Assembly (NCBI GenBank): GCA_934633695.1
Contig: CAKTYT010000001.1
Span: forward strand, 252,516-316,515
Direction of reading: 5' to 3'
Source: an uncultured Clostridia bacterium
GTDB lineage: Bacteria > Bacillota > Clostridia > Christensenellales > CAG-138
DNA length: 64,000 nucleotides
Notes under the pieces: generated by a model
Told to the model about the DNA's origin: nothing
Seen by the model: only the letters and a program-made list of their open reading frames with translations
Database searches by the model: none
Made by a program: the position numbers and the translations under genes
Shown: piece after piece, positions 18,129-26,440 of the stretch
Position numbering within the stretch: position 1 is the stretch's first letter
Layout: each line of letters starts with the position of its first letter

Positions 18129-18157
18129 ATTATACCACATCAAAGGGATTTTGGCAA
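18129..18157 (-). promoter_or_regulatory. SigA-type promoter of the DUF512-der operon
   Basis: Minus strand: TTGCCA (18157-18152), 17-base spacer, TATAAT (18134-18129). The leader before the ATG at 18098 is about 25 bases. Confidence 0.75.
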
Positions 18158-18181
18158 ATCCATCATTAAAAACGAAAGCTA

Positions 18182-18210
18182 TTGCTGTTTTATCCTCAGT
18201 GTGGTATACT
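18182..18210 (+). promoter_or_regulatory. Promoter of the peptidoglycan-binding-protein gene, with an inverted repeat at the start site
   Basis: TTGCTG (18182-18187), 17-base spacer, TATACT (18205-18210). Just downstream, GTGAGTG (18218-18224) and CACTTAC (18230-18236) form a 6-of-7 inverted repeat placed at the transcription start, a usual operator position. Confidence 0.55.
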
Positions 18211-18268
18211 AAGGTAGGTGAGTGAGGCCCACTTACTCCCAGGATTTATTCTGAAAGGAATTGCTGTT

Positions 18269-19057
18269 TTGAATAGATTGTATGGAAAACGTGCCATTGC
18301 CGCTGCCTTGGCACTTGTGATGACAGCCAGCTTTATCCCGTTGAGAAAGATCGCACGTGCTTCAGGCACAGGGACTATTTATTCTCTCGATTCAACCGGT
18401 GAGATGGTTGTAAGAATCCAGACCCGATTAAGAGAACTCGGTTATCTGAACTACAAGCCAACGGGAGCCTACCGTTCGATGACTGTCGATGCTGTCAAGG
18501 CATTTCAGCTTCGATGCAATGAGACGGGGGACAGTCTCGATGTTGACGGGAGAATGGGGGAGCAGTCAATGAAAACCCTTTTCAGCACAAATGCTCCGAG
18601 AGCAAAAATTCCCGATGAAGTCCACATGCCGAGAGGGCCAATTGCAGATACACTTAAAGAGACGGGTGATGCCGTTGAATGGAGTGTTGTCTCAAATGAA
18701 CTGGTCAAAGGGTCCGCCTATAAAGTCATTGACTGCAATACGGGCAAGGAATTCAGTCTTATCTTTGCCGGGGGAGAAAACCATGCGGAAATGGAGCTTG
18801 CTTCTGCGGACGAGCTTGAAAGCTTTAACAGCATCTGCGGGAGTGATTATAATTTCCTTAAGCGTCCCGTGATTGTTATGGTTGGATCCAAAAGGATTGC
18901 TGGGTCGCTGCAATGTTTCCCGCACGGCACCGATACGATCGACGAGAATGGCATGGAGGGGCATGTGTGTGTTTTTTTTGAAGGAAGCCTTTCTCATGTA
19001 GGTAGTCTTCCAGATATTGAACACAATTCAAACATCTACTCCGCATCAGGAAGATAG
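18269..19057 (+). CDS. Secreted peptidoglycan-binding protein
   Basis: 262 residues from TTG 18269, which has GAAAGGA nine bases upstream; an in-frame GTG at 18218 lies at the transcription start itself and is unlikely. A signal peptide (about residues 1-32) is followed by a PG_binding_1 domain at about 38-98 (MVVRIQTRLRELGYL ... VDGRMGEQSMKTLF). The C-terminal ~130 residues match a domain seen in many clostridial peptidoglycan-binding proteins, with conserved-looking AGGENHAEME, CFPHGTDTI and GHVCVFFEGSLSH; those His residues could be a metal or catalytic site, but no activity can be named. The protein probably acts on the cell wall or spore cortex. Confidence 0.8.
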   Translation: MNRLYGKRAIAAALALVMTASFIPLRKIARASGTGTIYSLDSTGEMVVRIQTRLRELGYLNYKPTGAYRSMTVDAVKAFQLRCNETGDSLDVDGRMGEQSMKTLFSTNAPRAKIPDEVHMPRGPIADTLKETGDAVEWSVVSNELVKGSAYKVIDCNTGKEFSLIFAGGENHAEMELASADELESFNSICGSDYNFLKRPVIVMVGSKRIAGSLQCFPHGTDTIDENGMEGHVCVFFEGSLSHVGSLPDIEHNSNIYSASGR

Positions 19058-19070
19058 AAAAATTGTTATA

Positions 19071-19096
19071 AAAGAGCGGCACGCAACCGCTCTTTT
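19071..19096. terminator. Bidirectional terminator between convergent genes
   Basis: Stem AAAGAGCGG (19071-19079) with CCGCTCTTT (19087-19095), seven-base loop, A-rich on one side and T-rich on the other. It serves the peptidoglycan-binding gene and the DUF2156 gene, whose stop overlaps the stem. Confidence 0.8.
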
Positions 19097-19988
19097 AGTA
19101 TTTGATAGTGTATTTCTTGAGCAGTGTGCAGGGACGGTAAGAGGTCTTTGACCTGCGAAGACCTTCAATGCCCATGTCTTCCTGCCGATTAATGTATTTG
19201 ACCGAAGGATTCTGCATCATTACGGCAAAGTTCATTGCAAGTGCCTGAAAAGAACCATCGTACGCCTTTAATGCCTTCTCCGTATGGATATGAAGTGTAT
19301 CTGATATAACTTCACCTATGGTTAAACCAATGCAATCATTGTTTGCATATAACAACCCACCATTCAAACCAAGGGAAAATACATCGTCAATGAAGTTTAT
19401 GGCATTGTCAAGCTCTGATTTTGATAACGAATCTCCCTTTGAAAACTCATCTCGGTTATTGACAAGAAAAGCTTTTGCCGTCTCGGCATTTGAAGAAGAT
19501 AATGCTTCAAATCTGCTTTCATAATTTTTGTTGAATGCATTCAAATGGTTGCGCGGAGTATGAAGCTTTTTTCCGTTAAAACCCAGAAAGTTTTTGTACG
19601 GGTAAAGGTAATCCTGCCAATCCTCGTTAAACGTTATTTCCTTCTGTTTTCCGAATATCGAAAAAACCGACTCGAGTCTTTCCTCGGGTACATAGCAAAA
19701 ACAAGGCGAGAGCTTTCTCTTGTCGGCATCGTCTGCAATCAATTTGAAGGCCATTCCAATGTCGCCGCCAATAGGGAAACCGTAATAAAAATTTGTCTCG
19801 TTATCTGCATATACGGCTGAAAAAAACGTATCATTTTCAATGCAGCCGAAAGTATGGAAGCTCTCGCTCCACAGATACAAACAACCCACCGAATAATCAC
19901 ACAAGCGAATCCCAGTTCTATTTATAACAGCACGATTTGCCTTTAAAAATGCAGGCGTAATTTTTTCAAAATAAAGCATAACATTCAT
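19095..19988 (-). CDS. DUF2156 domain protein (GNAT-like, LPG-synthase C-terminal fold)
   Basis: 297 residues if started at ATG 19988; ATG 19979 or 20033 are alternatives and none has a visible ribosome binding site. The family signature GKKLHTPRNHLNAF and the GNAT-type second half (LYANNDCIGLTIGE, INRQEDMGIEGLRRSKTSYRP) identify DUF2156, related to the aminoacyl-transfer domain of MprF. These soluble versions probably transfer an aminoacyl or acyl group to an envelope or small-molecule target; the substrate is unknown. The start codon lies in the tail of the isc-operon terminator, so expression would depend on read-through. Confidence 0.8.
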   Translation of the reverse strand: MNVMLYFEKITPAFLKANRAVINRTGIRLCDYSVGCLYLWSESFHTFGCIENDTFFSAVYADNETNFYYGFPIGGDIGMAFKLIADDADKRKLSPCFCYVPEERLESVFSIFGKQKEITFNEDWQDYLYPYKNFLGFNGKKLHTPRNHLNAFNKNYESRFEALSSSNAETAKAFLVNNRDEFSKGDSLSKSELDNAINFIDDVFSLGLNGGLLYANNDCIGLTIGEVISDTLHIHTEKALKAYDGSFQALAMNFAVMMQNPSVKYINRQEDMGIEGLRRSKTSYRPCTLLKKYTIKY

Positions 19989-19990
19989 TT

Positions 19991-20022
19991 TAAAACAAAC
20001 GGACAGCAAAAGCCGCCCGTTT
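19991..20022 (-). terminator. Rho-independent terminator of the iscRSU operon
   Basis: Eleven-bp stem with two G-U wobbles (19997-20007 with 20012-20022), TTTT loop, and GTTTTA following on the minus strand. Confidence 0.75.
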
Positions 20023-20055
20023 ATCCCAAGCATAAATCGAATATTTTAAATCTAA

Positions 20056-20502
20056 TTATTCTTCTTCAACTTTCTCTTCATGGTCATGGTCATGACCGCA
20101 GTTCACGCAGTTGCATTCGCAATCGGTTTTGCCCTCCTTGCGTGCATAATAATTATCAACGGCAGCCTTAACAGCCTCTTCGGCAAGAACGGAGCAGTGA
20201 AGCTTCGCAGGGGGGAGTCCCTCAAGTGCTTCGACTACAGCGGAATTCGTCAGCTTAAGTGCATCGTCAATGGATTTACCCTTGATAAGCTCGGTCGCCA
20301 TACTGCTGGTTGCAACAGCTGCCCCACAGCCGAAGGTCTTGAAGCCAACGTCTTCAATAATTCCGTCATCATTTACCTTAATAAACATCTGCATGATGTC
20401 ACCGCACTTTGCGTTGCCAACCATGCCGACGCCATTTGCATCTTTGACCTCACCCATATTGCGGGGATGAGAGAAGTGATCCATAACCTTTTCAGTGTAC
20501 AT
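20056..20502 (-). CDS. iscU: Iron-sulfur cluster scaffold IscU/NifU-type
   Basis: 148 residues. It builds Fe-S clusters with the cysteine desulfurase encoded just upstream. The three ligand Cys are present: GNAKCGD, KTFGCGAA and LHCSVLAEEA. The C-terminal extension (CECNCVNCGHDHDHE) adds four Cys and three His, a metal-binding tail beyond the usual ~125-residue core. The ribosome binding site CGGAGG lies before the ATG at 20502. It is the last gene of iscR-iscS-iscU. Confidence 0.95.
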   Translation of the reverse strand: MYTEKVMDHFSHPRNMGEVKDANGVGMVGNAKCGDIMQMFIKVNDDGIIEDVGFKTFGCGAAVATSSMATELIKGKSIDDALKLTNSAVVEALEGLPPAKLHCSVLAEEAVKAAVDNYYARKEGKTDCECNCVNCGHDHDHEEKVEEE

Positions 20503-20532
20503 ATTATTATTCCTCCGTTAATTATGTTAAAA

Positions 20533-21699
20533 TCAGCCTTTATAAAGGGGGGACATATTGCGAAGCCGGGTAACGACCTTCGGGAGAATGTCCAAGACGT
20601 AATCGACTTCCTCATCGGTCGTGTCATCACCGAGCGAAAGACGCAGCGAACCGTGAGCTATTTCGTGGGGCATGCCCATTGCAAGGAGTACATGCGATGG
20701 GTCGAGAGAACCGCTGGTACATGCAGAACCACTGGAGCCTGCAATACCATTAATATCAAGCATGAGCAAAATAGATTCGCCCTCAATGTATTTAATTGAA
20801 AAGTTTACGTTGCCGGGGAGCCGGCTTTCTCTCGAACCATTGAGAATGACTTCGGGAATGGTTGATTCAATTCCCGAGATAAGCTTGTCGCGAAGTGCGG
20901 TCATTCTCTTAATATTCTCGTCAAGGTGGTCACATGCAAGTTCAATTGCCTTGCCCAGACCGACAATACCGGGAACATTCTCGGTGCCGGCACGCTTATT
21001 ACGTTCCTGAGCTCCGCCGTGGATGAGAGCCGGGACTACAATGCCTTTCTTAACGTAAAGTGTACCGACACCCTTTGGACCGTGGAACTTGTGAGCGGAC
21101 AGCGAAAGCATGTCAATGTTCATTTCCTGAACGTCAATTTTGACATGGCCTACGGCCTGTACGGCATCTGTATGAAAGAAAACTCCTTTTTCACGGCAAA
21201 TCTGACCGATTTCTTTGATAGGCATAATTGTGCCGACTTCATTGTTGCCGAACATAATTGTGACAAGAATGGTGTCATCTCTTATCGCATCACGAACCTG
21301 TTCGGCATGAACCATACCATCAGAATCAACGGGGAGATAAGTTACTTCGTAGCCCTGTTTCTCGAGGTACTGACACGTATGGAGCACAGCATGGTGCTCG
21401 ACTGCAGATGTAATTATGTGCTTGCCTTTTTTTGAGTAGCGTTCAGCAATACCTCGGATGACCATATTATCTGCTTCAGTACCGCTGCCGGTGAAAATAA
21501 TCTCTCTCTCATAGTCGGCGGCATTGATTGCTCTTGCAACCTGCTGACGGGCGTTTGTTATCGCCTTGTGTGCCTCCTGACCGAAATAATGCAGACTGGA
21601 GGGGTTGCCGTATATATCAGTCATGTACGGCATCATCGCATCAAGAACTTCCTTATTCAGCGGAGTCGTTGCGGCATTATCCATGTAAACTCTCATCAT
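20533..21699 (-). CDS. iscS: Cysteine desulfurase IscS/NifS
   Basis: 388 residues, the typical length. This PLP enzyme removes sulfur from cysteine for Fe-S clusters and tRNA thiolation. It starts with YMDNAATTPL; the PLP lysine is in SLSAHKFHGPKG, and the persulfide Cys is in GSACTSGSLDPSHVL, a short-loop NifS-type arrangement. ATG 21699 lies two bases after the iscR stop; a second ATG follows directly. The CDS ends 31 bases before iscU. Confidence 0.97.
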   Translation of the reverse strand: MMRVYMDNAATTPLNKEVLDAMMPYMTDIYGNPSSLHYFGQEAHKAITNARQQVARAINAADYEREIIFTGSGTEADNMVIRGIAERYSKKGKHIITSAVEHHAVLHTCQYLEKQGYEVTYLPVDSDGMVHAEQVRDAIRDDTILVTIMFGNNEVGTIMPIKEIGQICREKGVFFHTDAVQAVGHVKIDVQEMNIDMLSLSAHKFHGPKGVGTLYVKKGIVVPALIHGGAQERNKRAGTENVPGIVGLGKAIELACDHLDENIKRMTALRDKLISGIESTIPEVILNGSRESRLPGNVNFSIKYIEGESILLMLDINGIAGSSGSACTSGSLDPSHVLLAMGMPHEIAHGSLRLSLGDDTTDEEVDYVLDILPKVVTRLRNMSPLYKG

Positions 21700-21701
21700 C
21701 G

Positions 21702-22139
21702 TTAATCGTTTATCCTTCCTTTTTGAATTACGTAATCATCAGCCATATCGCGAATCGACGTCGTTTCAAGAACATCATCGATTCGCCTTTGTAACTTCAG
21801 CCAAAGCGGTCTGGCGGAGCAGGTGCAAACATTCTCGCAATCAGTACCTGATGTGCCGACACAGTCAACCAATGCAGTACTGCCCTCAAGAGCACGCAAG
21901 ATTTCACCTACACTGATTTCCTCAGGCGGTTTTGAAAGGGTATAACCACCCTGAACGCCTCTTGTGGAGATGACGAAACCGGACTTCTTTAAGCAGGCAA
22001 TCAGCTGTTCGAGATATGCAGCACTGATATTCTGTTTTTCTGCAAGCTGGGATATGGAGAGCCTGCCGCCGCTTTCGTATTCGACCGCAAGGTCGACCAT
22101 GGCTTTTATTCCATAGCGTCCTTTCGTTGAAAGCTTCAT
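21702..22139 (-). CDS. iscR: Rrf2-family Fe-S regulator IscR
   Basis: 145 residues. It has a winged-helix N-terminus (STKGRYGIKAMVDLAVEY, LSISQLAEKQNISAAYLEQL) and a Cys cluster CVGTSGTDCENVCTC near residue 92 that can hold a [2Fe-2S] cluster. It probably represses its own operon when Fe-S supply is adequate. The promoter at 22182-22210 and the leader (ATCGATTCACTCGACATTGA) would be the target region. It has a strong ribosome binding site AAAGGAGG. Confidence 0.95.
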   Translation of the reverse strand: MKLSTKGRYGIKAMVDLAVEYESGGRLSISQLAEKQNISAAYLEQLIACLKKSGFVISTRGVQGGYTLSKPPEEISVGEILRALEGSTALVDCVGTSGTDCENVCTCSARPLWLKLQRRIDDVLETTSIRDMADDYVIQKGRIND

Positions 22140-22181
22140 ATTTTCCTCCTTTAAATCCCTATCGATTCACTCGACATTGAA

Positions 22182-22210
22182 ATCATAGCACTTTGCTTGG
22201 CATTTGTCAA
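22182..22210 (-). promoter_or_regulatory. SigA promoter of the iscRSU operon
   Basis: Minus strand: TTGACA (22210-22205), 17-base spacer, TATGAT (22187-22182). It lies about 43 bases before the iscR ATG. Confidence 0.8.
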
Positions 22211-22267
22211 TAACTCCGAGTGCATCACTTGGATATATTTTGCTGAACGATACGTTCTTATTCAAGC

Positions 22268-22296
22268 TTGAACTGTTTGCTGATCCGTGCTATAAT
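22268..22296 (+). promoter_or_regulatory. SigA promoter of the methyltransferase gene
   Basis: TTGAAC (22268-22273), 17-base spacer, TATAAT (22291-22296). It diverges from the isc promoter. Confidence 0.8.
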
Positions 22297-22322
22297 TCTG
22301 CCTCGAAAGGAGGGAGTGAACT

Positions 22323-23024
22323 TTGGACAGATACCTCAAGTGCAGAGAGTATTGGGATGAAGTTTTTTCAAAGCACGAAATTGGAGCAGTCGCAACAATA
22401 ACGGGAAATGAAAAATTTGACCGCTGTCTCGAGTGGGCATTCAGCGGGTCTGAAACTGTGGTAGACTTTGGCTGCGGCAATGGAATGCTGCTTTTCATTG
22501 CTGAAAAGCACGGTACACGACAGCACATTGGAATAGACATTTCTCAGGCAGCAATATCAGCTGCAAATACTTTTGCAAAAAAGATGTACGGGGCTATTGA
22601 TTGCACTGCTAAACCATCATTCTGCTTCATGCAGGGCAGTGTAGAAAAGTTGATGTGTGTTGGTTCGAATTTTTGTGATACAGTTATTGTTTCAAACATA
22701 ATTGACAATCTGTATCCGGATGATGCTGAAGAGCTGATCGATGAAGTGTACAGGATATTAAAACCAAACGGAAAGGTTTTTGTCAAGTTGAATTCGTTTA
22801 TCAGCGAAAAGCTTATAAGAGAATGGAACATTAAAAAAATTAGCGGCAATCTGCTTGACGATGGGTTAATTCTTTGGAACAACAGTACAGAGGAATGGGA
22901 AATCTTTTTCAGTAAACGGTTTAAAGTTGTGCAACGTGGCGAAATTGAATTCCCGGAATACGAACAGATTAACAGATATTTCCTACTGCGTAAAAATGCA
23001 GATGAATCAAAAGCCACCCTGTGA
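22323..23024 (+). CDS. Class I SAM-dependent methyltransferase, substrate unknown
   Basis: 233 residues. Motif I (VVDFGCGNGMLLFIAEKHG) and the acidic residue of motif II (IGIDIS) define the SAM pocket at about residues 45-75; VIVSNIIDNLYPDD and VYRILKPNGKVFVKLN are motifs IV-VI. The protein resembles small-molecule or lipid methyltransferases of the UbiE type. It starts at TTG 22323, with GGAGG about 8 bases before. It is monocistronic, with its own promoter and terminator. Confidence 0.8.
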   Translation: MDRYLKCREYWDEVFSKHEIGAVATITGNEKFDRCLEWAFSGSETVVDFGCGNGMLLFIAEKHGTRQHIGIDISQAAISAANTFAKKMYGAIDCTAKPSFCFMQGSVEKLMCVGSNFCDTVIVSNIIDNLYPDDAEELIDEVYRILKPNGKVFVKLNSFISEKLIREWNIKKISGNLLDDGLILWNNSTEEWEIFFSKRFKVVQRGEIEFPEYEQINRYFLLRKNADESKATL

Positions 23025-23047
23025 AAAAAACAAGGTGGCTTTTTTTG
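23011..23047. terminator. Terminator between the methyltransferase gene and lon
   Basis: Stem AAGCCACC (23011-23018) with GGTGGCTT (23034-23041), A-rich loop, then TTTTTT on the plus strand. The left arm overlaps the end of the methyltransferase CDS; lon ends at 23048 on the other strand. Confidence 0.85.
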
Positions 23048-25417
23048 TTAAGCGGGGGCACCGATGTGAATCCTTCCATCAGAAACAACAGGGGAAAACC
23101 TGTCGGGCAGACGCACGAGAGCATGTTCCAATACTTCGTCCGCACGGCTGACAAAGAGTATTGTAAGTTTGTCAGTTATATCGGAAGGTACATCCGCAAT
23201 GTCCTTTCTGTTCTTTTCGGGGAGAATGACTGTTGTGATTCCGGCACGCACGGCCGCTAGAAGCTTTTCACGCAAACCACCGATTGGAAGAACCCTGCAT
23301 CGTAGAGTAATTTCACCTGTCATCGCAAGACCTGCACGGACAGGTATGCCGGTAAGAGCACTCGCAACAGCCGTCATCATTGCTATGCCGGCTGACGGAC
23401 CATCTTTCGGTACGGCACCTTCCGGCACGTGGATATGAATATCAGTCTTTTGAATGAAATCGTCCGCAAGACCGAGCTTTTCGCTGTTGGCACGGACACA
23501 GGTAATGGCAGTTTTTGCACTCTCCTTCATAACATCGCCAAGTTGACCCGTTAGCTGAAGCTGACCCGTTCCTTTAAGAGCGGCAACTTCTATCTCCATG
23601 GTCTCGCCTCCAACGCTTGTCCAAGCAAGCCCGTTGACCATTCCGACCTCAGGCTTTTTATCGGCCTCATCAAATGTATATCTGGGTATTCCAAGGTATT
23701 CACGGAGCTTTGCCGAAGACATCCTGATACGTTTCTTTCCACTTGCTATATCGCATGCTGCACGTCTGCAAACGGCTGCGATCATTCTGTCCAGATTCCT
23801 AACGCCTGCTTCACGAGTGTAATTGTTAACGATTTCCGAAAGAATTTCGGGAGAAATCGTCAACATGCTCTTTTTAAGACCGTGTTTTTCAAACTCCTTC
23901 GGGACAAGATGGCGAGCCGCAATCTCAACTTTTTCGGTTGCAAGATAGCCCGGAACCTCTATTATTTCCATCCTGTCGAGAAGCGGGCGGGGGATGCCAC
24001 TCGGGTCGTTTGCCGTTGTGATAAACATAACCTTTGAAAGATCGTACGGCAGTTCGAGAAAGTGATCACGGAATGCAAAATTCTGAGCACTGTCAAGAAC
24101 TTCGAGAATTGCTGCGGATGGGTCGCCGTTAAAGTCAGCTGAGAGTTTGTCTATTTCGTCAAAAAGCAAAATGGGGTTTACGGTTCCTGCCTGACGCATT
24201 GCACTAATAATCCTGCCGGGCATTGCTCCGATATACGTACGGCGATGCCCCCTGATTTCGGCCTCGTCCTTTACACCGCCGAGACTCATCCTGACAAATT
24301 TCCTTCCCAGAGCCTTTGCAATGGACGATGAAATCGAGGTTTTGCCGACACCAGGAGGTCCGACAAAGCAAAGAATCTGTCCATTTACCTTTCCGGTAAG
24401 CTTTGCGACCGCAAGGTACTCAAGAATTCGTTTCTTTACCTTTTCAAGGCCGTAGTGGTCTTCGTCCAGTATTGCCGATGCATTGTCAATATCAAGATTA
24501 TCTTCACTCGTTTCATAGTATGGCATGTCAAGAAGACACTCAATAAATGTCCGCATTGAAGGCATCTCATGAGAACCTGCAGGGAGAGTTGAGAACCTGT
24601 CGATCTCTTTTTTTAATCTGCTGCGAACCTCATCGGGAAACTGCTTTGATTCAAGCTTTTGACGGAAAGAATCTGCCTCCTGTTCTTCGGTTTCTCCGAG
24701 TTCCTTTCGGATCGCTTTGATTTGCTCCCTTAAAATATAATCCTTTTGATTTTTATCGACCTGCTTCTTAACACTCTGCTCAATCCGCCTTGTAAGTTTT
24801 ATAAGGTCTTGCTCGTGTGTGATACAGTTGAGCAAAGTTATGCAGCGTGCAACGTATTCTTCTTGTTCAACGAACAATTGCCTGTCATCAAACTTTTGGA
24901 GCACGATATTTGCGACGCGGTAAACGTAGCTGACAGGGTCTTCTGTTTTCTCGACTGCGGAAAAAGCCTCAGCCATGCCGGGCGAAGAAGTATAGAGGAG
25001 AAGTTCCTTCACCTTTTTTGAAATGATGGGACGAAGGGTCGTTGCTTCGTCATTATCAATTTCTTTGTCATCGAATGCGATTGCGTTTGCACGGAAAAAC
25101 GGGAATTCTTGGACATAATCGTCCGCAATTGCTCGGCAAAGCCCCTCAACGGTAACTTGAATCGTTTCTCCGGGCAGTTTGCTTACCTGCTTTATCCGAC
25201 AGATACAGCCAATGCTATGCAGCTGATCCTTGTTTATATCTGTAAGTTTCTGATCCTTTTGAGCAACCAGAAAAACGAGTTTATCTCCACTCTCGGCATT
25301 TTTGATCGCCTCGACGCTCCGATCCCTGCCCACATCAAAGCTGACAAAAGTGTTGGGAAAGACTACCAACCCTCTGAGTGGAACGACGGGAATATTTTCG
25401 TACACAATGTTTTCCAA
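23048..25417 (-). CDS. lon: ATP-dependent protease Lon (LonA)
   Basis: 789 residues, full length. A LON substrate-binding domain (IPVVPLRGLVVFPNTF at the start), AAA+ ATPase (Walker A GPPGVGKTS; Walker B ILLFDEIDKL) and C-terminal Ser-Lys protease (catalytic Ser in PKDGPSAGIAMM; Lys in GGLREKLLAA) are all present. It degrades misfolded and regulatory proteins in the cytoplasm. Start is TTG 25417 with GAGGT six bases upstream. In this window lon is not adjacent to clpX or engB, its frequent neighbours. Confidence 0.97.
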   Translation of the reverse strand: MENIVYENIPVVPLRGLVVFPNTFVSFDVGRDRSVEAIKNAESGDKLVFLVAQKDQKLTDINKDQLHSIGCICRIKQVSKLPGETIQVTVEGLCRAIADDYVQEFPFFRANAIAFDDKEIDNDEATTLRPIISKKVKELLLYTSSPGMAEAFSAVEKTEDPVSYVYRVANIVLQKFDDRQLFVEQEEYVARCITLLNCITHEQDLIKLTRRIEQSVKKQVDKNQKDYILREQIKAIRKELGETEEQEADSFRQKLESKQFPDEVRSRLKKEIDRFSTLPAGSHEMPSMRTFIECLLDMPYYETSEDNLDIDNASAILDEDHYGLEKVKKRILEYLAVAKLTGKVNGQILCFVGPPGVGKTSISSSIAKALGRKFVRMSLGGVKDEAEIRGHRRTYIGAMPGRIISAMRQAGTVNPILLFDEIDKLSADFNGDPSAAILEVLDSAQNFAFRDHFLELPYDLSKVMFITTANDPSGIPRPLLDRMEIIEVPGYLATEKVEIAARHLVPKEFEKHGLKKSMLTISPEILSEIVNNYTREAGVRNLDRMIAAVCRRAACDIASGKKRIRMSSAKLREYLGIPRYTFDEADKKPEVGMVNGLAWTSVGGETMEIEVAALKGTGQLQLTGQLGDVMKESAKTAITCVRANSEKLGLADDFIQKTDIHIHVPEGAVPKDGPSAGIAMMTAVASALTGIPVRAGLAMTGEITLRCRVLPIGGLREKLLAAVRAGITTVILPEKNRKDIADVPSDITDKLTILFVSRADEVLEHALVRLPDRFSPVVSDGRIHIGAPA

Positions 25418-25501
25418 AATACTACCTCACAGCATACAGACTCAGACTCCGATCCGGCGGGTCACGAGTTCAAATCCGTACGTTAGTTGTTTTATGCGAG
25501 A

Positions 25502-25530
25502 ATTGTACAACAATGCTTGCGACAAAACAA
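25502..25530 (-). promoter_or_regulatory. Tentative promoter of lon
   Basis: Minus strand: TTGTTT (25530-25525), 17-base spacer, TACAAT (25507-25502). The -35 is weak. The leader to the TTG start is about 80 bases and contains the tRNA-like segment at 25459-25480. No CIRCE or CtsR operator is seen. Confidence 0.4.
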
Positions 25531-25603
25531 CACACAATAATTGGTTCATGTGCAATATACTTCTAATGTTTTACTCATCATCCGCAATCTGTGTGGACAC
25601 AAG

Positions 25604-25632
25604 TTGACAAGTGTAACATTGAACAGTAGAAT
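25604..25632 (+). promoter_or_regulatory. Promoter giving a probable leaderless phosphopantetheinyl-transferase mRNA
   Basis: TTGACA (25604-25609), 17-base spacer, TAGAAT (25627-25632). The predicted start, 7 bases past the -10 box, is 25639, the A of the ATG. No ribosome binding site lies in the intervening GGACAT. Confidence 0.65.
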
Positions 25633-25638
25633 GGACAT

Positions 25639-26352
25639 ATGGCTTCGGAAAAAAAGATAAAAGTGTACATAACCAATGCGAGCATGGATGCTATGGACAG
25701 CGAACTGAGACGATATATTTCGGCGACGAGAATGCTTAGTTCACACTCGAATTGTAAATATGATGCTGTTGGCTTTTCGACAGAGATCCTGCTTGCGTAT
25801 GCCTTGAAGATGGAAGGCTGTTCTTACTCTCCGCCGATGTATTCAAAAACCCCGTTGGGCAAGCCTGTTTCCGATGAGTGTTTCTTTTCCTTGTCTCATT
25901 CTGGAGAGTATTGCTGCTGTTGTATTTCTAATTCGGATGTTGGAGTTGATATCCAGGTTGATCGTAAAATGATCGAGGGCATAGAACGAAGGATCCTTAA
26001 CGAAACAGAGTTGATTGAACTCGATAGTTGCAGCGATAGGACGTCCTTTCTGTTGTCAAGATGGACTGCAAAAGAGAGCTGCCTCAAGCTGATGGGCAAG
26101 GGTATTCCGTATGGAATGAATAGGCTATGCGTTGATTACAACAGTTCAGCGATTACTGACGTAAATACGAACGAAAAATATTTCATTTCAATCATTGAGT
26201 TGGACAAGTCTAGTTGTGACCTTTTTGTGAACGACAGAAAATTATTTCTGTCCGTTTGCACAAAAGACCTAGAGTTAATTGGTAAAATCGATGCTTGCCA
26301 TGAAATTTTTTCATCAATCAAACACTCGTTAATGGGTTATGGTAGCGATTGA
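25639..26352 (+). CDS. 4'-phosphopantetheinyl transferase, Sfp superfamily
   Basis: 237 residues. It would attach the CoA-derived phosphopantetheine arm to a carrier protein. Family motifs: GKPVSD then FFSLSHSGEY (about 75-90), DVGVDIQ for Mg and CoA binding (about 100-105), and WTAKESCLKLMGKGI (about 140-155). The ~230-residue length and WTAKES motif fit Sfp-type rather than AcpS-type enzymes, which usually serve secondary metabolism, but no NRPS, PKS or carrier protein lies in this window. The run CCCCIS near residue 92 is unusual. The stop codon lies inside the -35 box of the next promoter. Confidence 0.88.
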   Translation: MASEKKIKVYITNASMDAMDSELRRYISATRMLSSHSNCKYDAVGFSTEILLAYALKMEGCSYSPPMYSKTPLGKPVSDECFFSLSHSGEYCCCCISNSDVGVDIQVDRKMIEGIERRILNETELIELDSCSDRTSFLLSRWTAKESCLKLMGKGIPYGMNRLCVDYNSSAITDVNTNEKYFISIIELDKSSCDLFVNDRKLFLSVCTKDLELIGKIDACHEIFSSIKHSLMGYGSD

Positions 26353-26377
26353 CAGTGAAATATGCTTGTGCTATAAT
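26349..26377 (+). promoter_or_regulatory. Perfect SigA promoter of the SGNH-DUF4358-MBOAT cassette
   Basis: TTGACA (26349-26354), 17-base spacer, TATAAT (26372-26377). It overlaps the stop codon of the phosphopantetheinyl-transferase gene. Confidence 0.9.
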
Positions 26378-26440
26378 TTCGCCGTATGGTTTCTTAACGA
26401 AAAGGCATACACTAATCCCATTAATGGAGTATTGTGCTAT

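Noticed and set aside
25441..25480. A possible functional tRNA gene in front of lon
   Set aside because: Only a T-arm-like 3' segment is present. The T stem does not pair, there is no acceptor or D arm, and the 5' part would lie inside lon.
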